Positions 8,160 through 17,235 of a DNA stretch of 54,410 nucleotides are shown piece by piece. The first letter of the stretch is position 1. Each line of letters starts with the position of its first letter. A program made the translations under genes and the position numbers. The notes beneath the pieces were generated by a model. That model worked only from the letters and a program-made list of their open reading frames with translations, was not told where the DNA came from and made no database searches. Origin of the DNA: Flavobacteriales bacterium UBA2104 (lineage in GTDB: Bacteria; Bacteroidota; Bacteroidia; Flavobacteriales_D; Crocinitomicaceae); contig DCYS01000023.1 in the NCBI GenBank assembly GCA_002331485.1, positions 1-54,410 on the forward strand. The letters are read 5' to 3'.

Positions 8160-8579
8160 ATGGATTTTTTATTAAAGTCAAATACATCATTGCGAGTACG
8201 TTATGGCGAAACAGACCAAATGGGCTATTGTTATTATGGAAATTACGCTCAGTATTTTGAAGTGGGTCGAGTAGAGGCTTTGCGGAAAATGGGAATGTCG
8301 TATCGCGAATTAGAAGAGAATGGAATTATGTTACCGGTTAGTAAGTACAGTGTTGAATATCTGTTCCCGGCAAAATATGATGATCTATTAACGATCACAA
8401 CATACATTACAAAGCTTGATGGTGTGAGGTTAACGTTTGACTATGAAATTCATAATGAAGATCAGCGGTTAGTGTCAAAAGCATCTACTACGCTTGTTTT
8501 TGTAAATAAAGAAACCATGAGGCCTTCTTCACCACCAGAGAGCTTTATTAAGTTATTATCTTCAGTGAAAAAAGTATAA
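8160..8579 (+). CDS. Acyl-CoA thioesterase, YbgC/FadM hot-dog family
   Basis: A 139-residue hot-dog-fold thioesterase that should hydrolyse acyl-CoA or acyl-ACP in the cytoplasm. The family's active-site stretch is clear: RYGETDQMGYCYYGNYAQYFEVGR, with the catalytic Asp in ETDQMG. The usual helix follows (EALRKMGMSYRELEENG). Length is typical for 4-hydroxybenzoyl-CoA thioesterase-like proteins. It is the first gene of a tight forward operon, with the next start two bases after its stop. Its acyl substrate cannot be predicted, although a patatin-type lipase two genes downstream is consistent with lipid turnover. Confidence 0.9.
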   Translation: MDFLLKSNTSLRVRYGETDQMGYCYYGNYAQYFEVGRVEALRKMGMSYRELEENGIMLPVSKYSVEYLFPAKYDDLLTITTYITKLDGVRLTFDYEIHNEDQRLVSKASTTLVFVNKETMRPSSPPESFIKLLSSVKKV

Positions 8580-8581
8580 TT

Positions 8582-9568
8582 ATGAGTCAAGATCATGCTA
8601 AAATATCCTTTGATCTCTTCGGAGCTTCAGATGTTGAACAGTTTCTAGTCCCTCGGGACGGTGAGACTAAAATTGGAGAGAAAATTGCTACTTACGATAG
8701 TACGAGATGGAAATCAGCCAAGTATGTAGTATTAGGAGTTGAAGAAAGCGTAGGACCTAGAGCAAATCTTGGTAGAGGTGGAGCGGAGCACGCATTCAAA
8801 GCATTTTTAAGTAAGTTTTTGAATATGCAGTCTAACTCATTTTTTGATGCTTCAAAGGTCGCGGTGCTGGGTAGAGTGAGGGTAGTGTCTGAAGAGAAAA
8901 CACTGATCGATTCTGTTGAGTCGTTAGATGCATTTATTGAAGAAACTATTTCAGATCATCTGAGAAGTGGACAAATTCCGATTTTATTGGGAGGTGGACA
9001 TAACAATGCTTTTCCATTGATCAAATATCTCAGTAAACAGAATGATAACAGGATCAATGTAGTCAATTTGGATGCTCATGCGGATTACAGATTACTGGAG
9101 GGTAGACATAGTGGAAACTCATTTTCTTATGCGTATAATCAAGGGTTTTTAAATCACTACACAGTCTTCGGGCTCCATTATCAATATAATAGTCAGCAAA
9201 TATTTGATGATTTAAAAAGAGATGGACATACTTACACACTTCACGAGTCTTATATTAACGAAGAGCGAAATTATTTTGAGGATTTCAAAAAATATCTGGA
9301 CGAATCAAACGTTAATATACCGTTAGGCATTGAACTAGATCTAGATTCGATCGAGCGAATGCCGAGTAGTGCTTTTACGCCAGTTGGTATGACAATGAGC
9401 CAGGCACTGCGTTATCTCAGAACCATGGCTAAGCATAAGAAAGTTGGGTACTTGCATTTACCTGAAGGTGCACCGAACAATGATGACGAATATATCGTTG
9501 TAGGTAAAACGTTAGCATATTTAGTTACCGATTTTATCAGAGCACACTGGAATGCAGGTAAAGCGTAA
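8582..9568 (+). CDS. Arginase/agmatinase/formimidoylglutamase family hydrolase
   Basis: A 328-residue ureohydrolase-fold enzyme. All binuclear manganese ligands appear conserved: GGGH (His140), DAHAD (Asp164, His166, Asp168) and DLD (Asp253, Asp255). Such enzymes hydrolyse guanidino or formimino groups, with arginine, agmatine and N-formimidoylglutamate as known substrates. The protein is longer than E. coli agmatinase and resembles the Bacteroidota group usually annotated as formimidoylglutamase, but no hut genes are nearby, so the substrate is left open. It starts two bases after the thioesterase stop and is 22 bases from the patatin gene, indicating one transcript. Confidence 0.85.
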   Translation: MSQDHAKISFDLFGASDVEQFLVPRDGETKIGEKIATYDSTRWKSAKYVVLGVEESVGPRANLGRGGAEHAFKAFLSKFLNMQSNSFFDASKVAVLGRVRVVSEEKTLIDSVESLDAFIEETISDHLRSGQIPILLGGGHNNAFPLIKYLSKQNDNRINVVNLDAHADYRLLEGRHSGNSFSYAYNQGFLNHYTVFGLHYQYNSQQIFDDLKRDGHTYTLHESYINEERNYFEDFKKYLDESNVNIPLGIELDLDSIERMPSSAFTPVGMTMSQALRYLRTMAKHKKVGYLHLPEGAPNNDDEYIVVGKTLAYLVTDFIRAHWNAGKA

Positions 9569-9590
9569 TAATATTATGTAAATTAGATGA

Positions 9591-11849
9591 ATGATGGGGA
9601 GATTATTTGATTTTTTGAAAGCTATACCAGCGTTTTTCCCTATTCATTTAATGTTTTCTCAGCTTAAGTACAACTTGATCGTACTTTTCTATTGGGCTTT
9701 CTTATTTGCCATAATTAATAACAAGTTAGGGATTGGTTTTGGGTTGCCCTATTTATTTCTTTCCCCAGAGTATTTAGGGAGTTCTAATTATTTATCTTTT
9801 CTGTTATTAGGATTTAGCGTTGGAGGATTTATAATGGCGTTCCATACCTATTCTTATATTCAATTAGGACCAAAATATCCCTTCATTGCGACATTATCAA
9901 GACCGTTCTTTAAGTTTTCACTAAATAATAGTCTGATACCCTTAGCATTTGTAGTAAATCTTTGCATCAGCATCTATTACTTTCAAAAAAGTCAGGAATT
10001 TGTTTCAACTGCAACTCTTTTTAGCTTTATCGCCAGCTTTGTCGTAGGAGTATTCCTGTTTATAAGTTTTGCCTTTCTATATTTTTTCCCGACGAATAAA
10101 GATCTTTTCAAAATTACAGGAAAGAGATCAGAGGAGTTTGTGAGTAAAACGAGTAACGTCAATGCATCGCTTCACAAAAAACAAACTTGGTATGAGGATT
10201 TTCTTCGTCGGTCGTTAGATCGATACTATTATCTGGGGAGAGGGTTAAAAGTAAAGCGATCAAGAAGTTCGATGCATTATGATCGAAAAGTATTGGATCA
10301 GGTTTTTAGTCAGAATCACATAAATGCTTCAGTTTTCGAGGTCGTTTTGATCTTGTCATTCTTCACTATTGGATTTTTTCGAGATACAGAGTTTTTTCAG
10401 GTTCCTACCAGCGTAAGTATTATGATGCTCTTTACGATCATTATTATGTTGATCAGTGCATTTTTCTCATGGTTTAAAAACTGGACATATGCAGTTTTAT
10501 TAGGATTGTTCTTATTCATTAATTTCTTGAGTAAAGAAACGAGCTGGTTTCAGTTTCAGAGCTATGCTTTTGGATTGTCTTACGATAAAGAAGATCTTTT
10601 AAATTATGATCAGTCAGAGATCGAGTCGATATCTTACTCAGACAGTGTGATCCAAAAAGATTACGAGAATTATGTGAAAACACTAGAGAACTGGAAGAAG
10701 AAAACTGGGTTAGAGAAACCAAAACTTGTTCTATTGAATACCAGTGGTGGTGGACTGAGGTCTGCACTATGGACCTTCAATGTGTTGAGTGCTGCGGATA
10801 CTTCTACTAATGATCAATTTGCAAAACATCTTCAAATGGTTACAGGTGCTTCTGGAGGAATGATTGGGGCTGCGTATTACAGAGAGTTGATCATGCAGGA
10901 GAAAGATAGTCTAATTCAAGATAGATCTGATGAGAAGTATGCTGCATGGCTGGCTAAAGATTTATTGAATCGATTGTCCTTTTCAATTTCTACAAGTGAT
11001 ATATTTTTCCGTTTTCAAAAGGTAGAAATGAATGGACACAGGTATTCCAAGGATCGAGGATATGCTTTTGAAGAGGAATTGAAGGAAAATTTAAATGGAG
11101 CTTTTAACAGTACGCTCGGAGATTACACGATCCCAGAGAAAAATGCAGAAATTCCAACGTTCATCTTTACACCAACCATAATCAATGATGGACGGAGATT
11201 GCTTATTGGAGCTCAACATCATGGTTATTTGCAGTCTTCTGATAAATTGGATACTAAAATTGGCCTCGAACCTCAGATCGAAAATGTAGAGTACTTGAAG
11301 TATTTTAAGAAAAATGATCCTGAGAAAGTTGCTTTTACTTCAGTGATGAGGATGAGTGCAACATTTCCCTACATAATGCCTATGGTTACGATGCCTACGG
11401 ATCCTGGTATGCAGGTTATGGATGCTGGGATTAGAGATAATTATGGAACCAAGACTACCGTGAGGTATTTGATCGCTTTGCGTAAGTGGATAGAAGAAAA
11501 CACTTCCGGGGTGATTATATTGAAAGTTCGTGACGCTAAAAAATCATTAAGAGGGGAGGATTACAAAGAGATCGGGTTGATCGAAAGACTTTTCTTGCCA
11601 TTCAGCAATATGTATGGTAACTTCCCCAGGGTACAAGATTTTAATCAGGATGAGTTGTTGTCAACTGCAGTAAGAAGTTTAGATTTCCCTATTGAGATCG
11701 TTACATTCAATTTGAGAGAGAATTTTGATGATAGGATCGCTTTATCATGGCATTTAACAAAGCAGGAAAAGCGCAAGATCAAAAATGCCGTTTACTCTGA
11801 AGCGAATGCAAAATCAATGGCGCGATTAAAAGAATTGTTAGAAAGATAA
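9591..11849 (+). CDS. Membrane-anchored patatin-like phospholipase
   Basis: A 752-residue protein in two parts. Residues 1-320 hold about seven hydrophobic segments (for example LIVLFYWAFLFAIINN, FIASFVVGVFLFISFAFLYFF, IMMLFTIIIMLISAFF), which place it in the inner membrane. From about residue 380 there is a patatin domain with the Gly-rich oxyanion loop SGGGLRSA, the nucleophile elbow GASGG (Ser near residue 420) and the dyad Asp in MDAGIRDNYG near residue 610. Patatin domains hydrolyse glycerolipid acyl esters. Two adjacent ATG codons exist; the first is used. The C-terminus is rich in charged helix. Lipid remodelling at the inner membrane is the likely role. Confidence 0.85.
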   Translation: MMGRLFDFLKAIPAFFPIHLMFSQLKYNLIVLFYWAFLFAIINNKLGIGFGLPYLFLSPEYLGSSNYLSFLLLGFSVGGFIMAFHTYSYIQLGPKYPFIATLSRPFFKFSLNNSLIPLAFVVNLCISIYYFQKSQEFVSTATLFSFIASFVVGVFLFISFAFLYFFPTNKDLFKITGKRSEEFVSKTSNVNASLHKKQTWYEDFLRRSLDRYYYLGRGLKVKRSRSSMHYDRKVLDQVFSQNHINASVFEVVLILSFFTIGFFRDTEFFQVPTSVSIMMLFTIIIMLISAFFSWFKNWTYAVLLGLFLFINFLSKETSWFQFQSYAFGLSYDKEDLLNYDQSEIESISYSDSVIQKDYENYVKTLENWKKKTGLEKPKLVLLNTSGGGLRSALWTFNVLSAADTSTNDQFAKHLQMVTGASGGMIGAAYYRELIMQEKDSLIQDRSDEKYAAWLAKDLLNRLSFSISTSDIFFRFQKVEMNGHRYSKDRGYAFEEELKENLNGAFNSTLGDYTIPEKNAEIPTFIFTPTIINDGRRLLIGAQHHGYLQSSDKLDTKIGLEPQIENVEYLKYFKKNDPEKVAFTSVMRMSATFPYIMPMVTMPTDPGMQVMDAGIRDNYGTKTTVRYLIALRKWIEENTSGVIILKVRDAKKSLRGEDYKEIGLIERLFLPFSNMYGNFPRVQDFNQDELLSTAVRSLDFPIEIVTFNLRENFDDRIALSWHLTKQEKRKIKNAVYSEANAKSMARLKELLER

Positions 11850-11859
11850 ATTTAAGATT

Positions 11860-12204
11860 ATGGGTAAAAAGAAGAAAAAGCGAGTTGATGTTGTATACAG
11901 TACTAATCCGGATTTTAATTATGATTTTGATGACGATCATGAGGAGGAGACGTTACCCGTTGATGAGCAACTTCTTTATGTGTCGATAGATCGCAAAAAA
12001 AGAAAAGGTAAGGAAGTAACGCTAATTGAAGGATTTGTTGGAACTGATGAGGATCTAAAAGCTTTAGGGAAATTATTGAAATCCTCATGCGGAGTGGGAG
12101 GAACAGTCAAGGATGGTGAGATCCTGATTCAAGGAAGTTTTAGAGATAAGATTATTGAGATCCTTGAGAAAGAAGGATATAAAACAAAGCGTAAAGGAGG
12201 ATGA
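11860..12204 (+). CDS. SUI1/eIF1-like translation initiation factor (YciH family)
   Basis: A 114-residue protein. Residues 1-40 are a basic then acidic tail (GKKKKKR, then DFDDDHEEE). Residues 40-112 form the SUI1 domain, with RKGKEVTLIEGFVG, LKALGKLLKSSCGVGGTVKDGEILIQG and a C-terminal helix ending in a basic tail. SUI1 proteins act on the ribosome during start-site selection in eukaryotes and archaea; the bacterial YciH members are small and of limited known function. It sits inside a lipid/hydrolase operon (10 bases after the patatin gene, four bases before the next start), an odd neighbourhood for a translation factor. Confidence 0.9.
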   Translation: MGKKKKKRVDVVYSTNPDFNYDFDDDHEEETLPVDEQLLYVSIDRKKRKGKEVTLIEGFVGTDEDLKALGKLLKSSCGVGGTVKDGEILIQGSFRDKIIEILEKEGYKTKRKGG

Positions 12205-12208
12205 TGAT

Positions 12209-12745
12209 ATGATCAGGTACGTTTATAAGTATTTATTCATTTTACTTCTTTCGCCGCTTGATTCCGCGATGACTCAAGAAACGATTGAGAACGTTAGATC
12301 TGAAAAGGAGATCATTAAGGCGAAAATTACGACTCTTGGAACGAGTGGACTATTGAATCGTTCTGGTGTTTTTGTTGGTATTTCGGGAGCAACAAAGTTG
12401 TCCAGATCAGTTTTGCTCAATGCAGATATATCGATCAATATAAGGAAAGCAGCTTTAAACTCCTTCAATCCACTAATTGGCTTAGGAGTAGGTTATGAAT
12501 GCGCTAAAAAACGTACGAAGTTCTCATTTGCGCCAGGAATAAAATTACAGCTTAGTTCACTCCGCTTAAATGATGCGAGCAATATCTACAATTCAGATGC
12601 TTTAATAGGATATTCTATGGCTATCGGAGATAGATTTAGGTTCATTCAATCCTTATACGCGGGGGTTGGGCATGAAGATAGTCCGAATTTCAATCTATTC
12701 TATGCAAGCTATTTAATTCAGATCGGTGTTGGGTATAGATTTTAA
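12209..12745 (+). CDS. Small predicted outer-membrane beta-barrel protein
   Basis: A 178-residue unrecognised protein. The chosen ATG at 12209 gives a clear signal peptide (MIRYVYKYLFILLLSPLDSA). A longer in-frame start at 12155 would put 18 charged residues in front of it and overlap the SUI1 gene, so it is rejected. The mature part has amphipathic strands (VFVGISGATKLS, LLNADISINI, LIGLGVGYEC, FSFAPGIKLQL) and ends in YRF, a terminal aromatic typical of outer-membrane barrels. AAAGGAGG lies 9 bases upstream, but these bases also encode the Lys-Gly-Gly end of the previous protein. Function unknown. Confidence 0.65.
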   Translation: MIRYVYKYLFILLLSPLDSAMTQETIENVRSEKEIIKAKITTLGTSGLLNRSGVFVGISGATKLSRSVLLNADISINIRKAALNSFNPLIGLGVGYECAKKRTKFSFAPGIKLQLSSLRLNDASNIYNSDALIGYSMAIGDRFRFIQSLYAGVGHEDSPNFNLFYASYLIQIGVGYRF

Positions 12746-13535
12746 AAATATTTTATTCACTGGTTTATTACTGACAGCGGGCGTAGTAGGCTGTAAAAAG
12801 CAAAGTGATTCAGAGAATACTAAAGTGTACACTCATGCAATCACTGGGCTTTTCAATCCAGGAGGATACTTCATCGATAATACTGTTGAAGGATTGAATT
12901 ACGCTATGTCTTTTGAGGGTTTGCAGGGAATAGAAATGGATGTTCAGTTCAGCGCAGATTCTTCGTTATGGATGTTTCACGATTTAGAACTCGATGGAAA
13001 AACAACCGGTTCAGGAACGATCTGTCAAAGGTCGGATGAATTCATGAGTGGTCTTAGGTATTTGGAAAGCAACGAGTCACTGACGAAACTTGTTGATGTA
13101 GATCTCTCGAAAGTGCAAGGAGTAAAGGATGTTTTTATTGATGTAAAATATGTGGGAGCGTGCTCCAATATTGTTCCCTCAGCCAATAAACTAGAGCAAG
13201 AATGTGTTCAATTTCTTGATCACCCTTCTCTGAGTGTGACCTTCATCATTAATAATTCGGAATTAGCTCAAGAAATGAAGCAATTGGGATATTCCATTTG
13301 GTCAGATGCTGATGAGCCAGGAGATATCGACCTAAACTCTACTATATACGATGGTTGGTTTTTGAGGAACAAAACGATCTCTGAAGAACAGATCGTTGAA
13401 GTGCAAAACGGAGGTAAATCTGTAATTCTTTATGAGAATTACAGTCCTGGTGCCATACACGAAGCTTTATCAAAGGGGCCAGAGGCTATTTTGGTTGAAG
13501 ATGTTAAAGAAGCAGTCTTACTTTCAGCTGAATAA
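12726..13535 (+). CDS. Glycerophosphodiester phosphodiesterase-like lipoprotein (atypical active site)
   Basis: A 269-residue protein starting with GTG inside the end of the upstream gene (20-base overlap). The N-terminus is a lipoprotein signal with lipobox AGVVGC (Cys23). The next part resembles the start of GDPD enzymes: His37 in THAITG, then EMD (Glu70, Asp72), SADSSLWMFHD (His85) and a TTGSGT-like turn. GDPDs release alcohols from glycerophosphodiesters. The canonical His-Arg-Gly is His-Ala-Ile-Thr-Gly here, so the conserved Arg is missing and activity is uncertain. The C-terminal half fits the TIM-barrel pattern loosely. It is the last gene of the operon. The GTG start and the family call are both moderately sure. 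Confidence 0.62.
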   Translation: MLGIDFKNILFTGLLLTAGVVGCKKQSDSENTKVYTHAITGLFNPGGYFIDNTVEGLNYAMSFEGLQGIEMDVQFSADSSLWMFHDLELDGKTTGSGTICQRSDEFMSGLRYLESNESLTKLVDVDLSKVQGVKDVFIDVKYVGACSNIVPSANKLEQECVQFLDHPSLSVTFIINNSELAQEMKQLGYSIWSDADEPGDIDLNSTIYDGWFLRNKTISEEQIVEVQNGGKSVILYENYSPGAIHEALSKGPEAILVEDVKEAVLLSAE

Positions 13536-13566
13536 AAAAAACAGGCTCAGTATCACCAAGCCTGCT
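13533..13566 (-). terminator. Terminator for the M1 peptidase transcript
   Basis: Read on the minus strand, CAGGCT pairs with AGCCTG across an 11-base loop and is followed by a run of eight or nine T. It lies 23 bases beyond the M1 peptidase stop codon, between convergent genes, and its T-run overlaps the end of the phosphodiesterase-like gene. Confidence 0.75.
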
Positions 13567-13588
13567 TAATATCATTTAGTTATCTATC

Positions 13589-15913
13589 TTAATTACCCAT
13601 GTCTTCAATTCTTCTTTGACGCTGCATAGGATTTTCTCTCGTTTGCTGCTCTCTAAATAGTTTGAAGCGAGTTGGTTCAACTTCTTTTGGCCAACTATTA
13701 TTGCTTAGATCCGTATCTGCAGTTTCTAAGAAAGGGTCCAGTCTAAACTTCTGAACTTCTTTGTCGAAGATAAATACCTTTGAAACATGATAGTTCTGTC
13801 TTCTCCAAATCTCAGCAGGAATTCTAATTACCTCTTCTGATCCATCAATGAAAGTAACCTGAATGATCAATGGCATTACAAGTCCACCTATATTATCAAA
13901 CTGAAGCTCATAAAAGTGCTTACCACTATTTAGTAACTCAATGTCTTCTTTAGAAAGTCTCTTCTTTAATTCATCATATTCCTGAACGTCAAGAGGATCT
14001 ACTTTGTAAATATCACGTTTGTTATAGAAGTCATTAAGCTCTGGCTTTTTCTCAGTCATCGTCTCTTTAACTTCTTTTTCGTTACGAGTATACCCTATGT
14101 GCTCGTCGGCATTTTCATCTTTTTCTTTTTGAAATGCTTTTTCCAATTCAGGATTTCCTGTATTCAATTGGAACCATTTTACGCTTGATAAAGAGATGTC
14201 AACATGGTCTGTAGTGTAGAACCAACCTCTCCAGAACCAGTCCAGATCTACACCAGATGCGTCTTCCATAGTTCTAAAAAGATCTGCCGGAGTAGGATGT
14301 TTAAATGCCCATCTTTCACAATAGATTTTGAATGCATGGTCGAATAATTCACGTCCCATGATCGTTTCGCGGAGGATATTTAATGCTGTTGCCGGCTTTC
14401 CGTAAGCATTGTTACCGAACTGCCAGATCGATTCTGAGTTTGTCATGATTGGAGAGATGTATTTTTTATCTCCACCCATATAATCAGCAATTTGATGAGC
14501 TGGTCCTCTTCTCGATGGGTAATCGCGCTCCCATTCTTGCTCTGTCAAATATTGAACAAATGTATTTAGTCCTTCATCCATCCATGTCCACTGTCTTTCA
14601 TCAGAGTTAATGATCATCGGGAAGAAGTTGTGTCCTACTTCGTGAATAATCACTCCTAACATACCATACTTAGTTCGTTGTGAATAAGTACCATCTGGCT
14701 CAGGTCGTCCACCATTAAAGCAGATCATCGGGTATTCCATTCCGATCGATTTTGAGTGAACCGAAATAGCAACAGGGTAAGGGTAGTCAATTGTATATTT
14801 TGAATAAACTTTCAAGGTATGAGCAACAACCTCAGTTGAATATTTCTCCCAAAGAGGATTACCTTCTTTTGGGTAATATGACATTGCCAGAGATGTTTTG
14901 TTATTGATCTTCACAGGCATTACATCCCAAATAAACTTTCTTGAACTGGCAAAAGCGAAATCTCTTACATTATCAGCTTCGAAGTGCCAAGTTTTAGTAG
15001 CTTTTTCCTTTTCCTTTTCGTTTTCAATGGCTTCTTCTTCGTTTACAATGAAAGTTGGCTTGTCAAAGTTTTTCTTTGCTTCTTTCATTCTGTTTCGTTG
15101 CTCAGAACTTAGAACAGACGATTCATTTTGCAGAACACCTGTCGCACCAACAATATGATCTGCAGGAACAGTGATCTTCACATCATAATCACCAAATGGG
15201 AGTGCGAACTCACCACGACCGAGGAACTGTTTGTTTTGCCATCCCTCTACATCGTTGTATACACACATTCTTGGGAACCACTGTGCAATCGTATAGATGT
15301 AGTTGTCTTCATCTTCGAAATACTCAAATCCAGATCGACCTCCGATCTTCATTCTGTCATTGATGTTATACCACCATTTAACATCGAAACTAATTGTGCC
15401 TCCAGGTTGAAGAGGTGAATCAAGATCAATTCTCAACATTGTTTTATTGATGGCATAATCCATTGATTCTCCATTTGTTGCCTGAACTGATTCAATCTTG
15501 TAACCACCATCAAACTCAAACATTTTACGATGTACCTGGCCTAATGAACGGAAGTCCTCCATTCGTTCCACATTGATCAATTTGCTATCCGAGTTTTTCG
15601 CTCGAACGTTTTGATCAAGTTGAAGCCATAGGTATTCAAGTGGATCTGGCGAGTTATTTTCATAAGTGATTCGCTCTTCACCGTGAATAGTTTGATCCTC
15701 ATCGTTGAGGGTAACTTCTATTTCATAGTTAGCTTTTTGCTGATAGTATTCATGTCCAGGGGCTCCGGCAGCAGTTCTGTAAACATTTGGAGTTGGTAAT
15801 TCCTGGTATAACTGACGAAACTTATTATTGTTGATGTTCTCTGGATTGACACCTTCCTGTGCTGAAACAAAGGAGATACATCCAATGATCAAAAGTGTTG
15901 TTAACTTTCTCAT
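13589..15913 (-). CDS. Exported M1-family zinc metallopeptidase
   Basis: A 774-residue secreted aminopeptidase-type enzyme. The signal peptide is MRKLTTLLIIGCISFVSA. The N-terminal ~300 residues match the M1 beta-saddle domain (IHGEERITYENNSPDPLEYLWLQL). The zinc site HEVGHN near residue 420 is followed by exactly 18 residues and the third ligand Glu in WMDEGLNTF, the standard HExxH-x18-E. GMEYPMI upstream takes the place of the GAMEN exopeptidase motif. No T9SS sorting domain is visible at the C-terminus, so a periplasmic location is likely. It overlaps the DUF6702 gene by four bases, a pairing common in Flavobacteriia. Confidence 0.93.
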   Translation of the reverse strand: MRKLTTLLIIGCISFVSAQEGVNPENINNNKFRQLYQELPTPNVYRTAAGAPGHEYYQQKANYEIEVTLNDEDQTIHGEERITYENNSPDPLEYLWLQLDQNVRAKNSDSKLINVERMEDFRSLGQVHRKMFEFDGGYKIESVQATNGESMDYAINKTMLRIDLDSPLQPGGTISFDVKWWYNINDRMKIGGRSGFEYFEDEDNYIYTIAQWFPRMCVYNDVEGWQNKQFLGRGEFALPFGDYDVKITVPADHIVGATGVLQNESSVLSSEQRNRMKEAKKNFDKPTFIVNEEEAIENEKEKEKATKTWHFEADNVRDFAFASSRKFIWDVMPVKINNKTSLAMSYYPKEGNPLWEKYSTEVVAHTLKVYSKYTIDYPYPVAISVHSKSIGMEYPMICFNGGRPEPDGTYSQRTKYGMLGVIIHEVGHNFFPMIINSDERQWTWMDEGLNTFVQYLTEQEWERDYPSRRGPAHQIADYMGGDKKYISPIMTNSESIWQFGNNAYGKPATALNILRETIMGRELFDHAFKIYCERWAFKHPTPADLFRTMEDASGVDLDWFWRGWFYTTDHVDISLSSVKWFQLNTGNPELEKAFQKEKDENADEHIGYTRNEKEVKETMTEKKPELNDFYNKRDIYKVDPLDVQEYDELKKRLSKEDIELLNSGKHFYELQFDNIGGLVMPLIIQVTFIDGSEEVIRIPAEIWRRQNYHVSKVFIFDKEVQKFRLDPFLETADTDLSNNSWPKEVEPTRFKLFREQQTRENPMQRQRRIEDMGN

Positions 15914-16407
15914 AGACTTATTTTTCTTTCTGGTCCTGTTTTTAAGAATGAATAAAATTCTTTTTTGCCGTCATTGAAAACGGTTAGTTTATTTTGCTGC
16001 TTTATGAAGTAATTCATCAGAAGATCGAATCTAATGACTAATTCATCAGGTCGTTCCATTTCTCTGGAAGTCAAATAAAAGATCGCTTGGTCTTTGTTGT
16101 TTACTTCCATACCAATCAGGTCGAATTGTAATTTTTGGTTTTCTTCTTTTGCTTCGAATCCCAAACGAATTTCCTTTTCGATCTTGTTTAGATGAACGGG
16201 TTGGTTTACGCATTCTTCCAAAGGAGGAATTTCTACTCCCTTTTCTTCTAAATATTGTTCGAAATCGTGACCTGTAACGGCTATTGAAACTTCGATCTTT
16301 CTTGTCTTTTCATTGTATTGAAGCTCTCCAAACCCAAAGAAATACTCATGAAAACTGAGCAGTCCTAATCCGAGAGCGGCAATAATAAAGAGACGTAAAT
16401 AGTTCAT
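15910..16407 (-). CDS. DUF6702-family small envelope protein
   Basis: A 165-residue protein with one N-terminal hydrophobic segment (FIIAALGLGLLSF) and a beta-rich remainder. The family hallmarks are the HEYFFGFGELQYNEKTRKIEV stretch near residue 20 and a conserved phenylalanine/acidic stretch (GHDFEQYLEE). This fits DUF6702, found beside M1 peptidases in Flavobacteriia. The ATGA overlap with the peptidase start argues for coupled translation and a shared role, perhaps as a partner or anchor. No catalytic residues are evident. The family match is from memory of its typical opening. Confidence 0.7.
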   Translation of the reverse strand: MNYLRLFIIAALGLGLLSFHEYFFGFGELQYNEKTRKIEVSIAVTGHDFEQYLEEKGVEIPPLEECVNQPVHLNKIEKEIRLGFEAKEENQKLQFDLIGMEVNNKDQAIFYLTSREMERPDELVIRFDLLMNYFIKQQNKLTVFNDGKKEFYSFLKTGPERKISL

Positions 16408-16527
16408 AGCGCCCCGAATTTAAGTAGATTTTTGAAGGATTGGTAATATTTCCTTAACTTTTCGATAAACAGGTGCATTTAGGACACGAAGGGTTTCAGA
16501 GAAGGATATACAAGATATTAGATCCTT

Positions 16528-17202
16528 TTAATCAAGAAGGTCAGGTCTCCTTTCTTGAGTACGTCTAAGTGCTTCTTTCTCACGGAATTCTTCGATCTTT
16601 TTGAAGTTTCCAGATAACAAAACTTCAGGTACTTTCATGCCTTTGTATTCAGCAGGTCTGGTGTAAACGGGAGGGGATAGAAGTCCATCCTGAAAACTAT
16701 CTGTTAGCGCAGATGTCTCGTCGTTAAGCACCCCTGGAATTAATCTGACCACACTATCAGCGATTACGGCAGCAGCTAATTCTCCCCCAGAAAGTACATA
16801 TGAGCCAATTGAGATCTCTTTCGTAACGAAATGCTGTCTTATTCTTTCATCTACACCTTTATAATGACCACATAATATGATGATATTACCTTTTAAAGAT
16901 AACTGATTGGCTGTGTTCTGATCGAAAAGTTCCCCGTCAGGAGTAACATAGATGATTTCATCATAATCACGTTGTTTTTGGAGGTCTTCTATGCAATCCG
17001 AAATGGGTTGAATGGACATTACCATTCCTGCTCCACCACCATATTGATAATCATCAACGTTTTTATGCTTGTCTGTGGAATAGTCGCGAATATTATGGAC
17101 ATGGATCTCTGCAAGCCCTTTCTCTTTAGCACGTTTCAGTATTGAATGGTCAAAAGGTCCAGAAAGCAGATCTGGTACCACTGTAAGTATATCTATTCGC
17201 AT
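16528..17202 (-). CDS. trmD: tRNA (guanine(37)-N1)-methyltransferase TrmD
   Basis: A 224-residue SPOUT methyltransferase that adds the N1 methyl group to G37 of tRNAs reading CNN-type codons, which prevents +1 frameshifting. Conserved features are MRIDILTVVP at the start, DDYQYGGGAGMVM, the cofactor-binding knot IILCGHYKGVDERI and GSYVLSGGELAAAVIADSV, and the C-terminal RRPDLL. Length is close to the usual 225-250. A good promoter lies directly upstream, and its -33 element falls in a repeat-like sequence. The usual rimM/rplS neighbours are absent. Confidence 0.97.
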   Translation of the reverse strand: MRIDILTVVPDLLSGPFDHSILKRAKEKGLAEIHVHNIRDYSTDKHKNVDDYQYGGGAGMVMSIQPISDCIEDLQKQRDYDEIIYVTPDGELFDQNTANQLSLKGNIIILCGHYKGVDERIRQHFVTKEISIGSYVLSGGELAAAVIADSVVRLIPGVLNDETSALTDSFQDGLLSPPVYTRPAEYKGMKVPEVLLSGNFKKIEEFREKEALRRTQERRPDLLD

Positions 17203-17206
17203 ATTG

Positions 17207-17235
17207 CAAAGATAGGGAAATTAGCACTTCGACAA
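17207..17235 (-). promoter_or_regulatory. Bacteroidota promoter TTG-N18-TATCTTTG for trmD
   Basis: On the minus strand TTG (17235-17233) is followed by 18 bases and TATCTTTG (17214-17207), which ends 4 bases before the trmD ATG. Both elements match consensus. The TTG is part of CTTCGACAAGCTCAG (17227-17241), an intergenic repeat-like motif. Confidence 0.72.

Noticed and set aside
12193..12200. AAAGGAGG as a strong Shine-Dalgarno site for the gene at 12209
   Set aside because: Spacing is good, but the bases also encode the conserved-type Lys-Gly-Gly end of the SUI1 protein and Bacteroidota rarely depend on Shine-Dalgarno pairing, so it is not annotated as a site.
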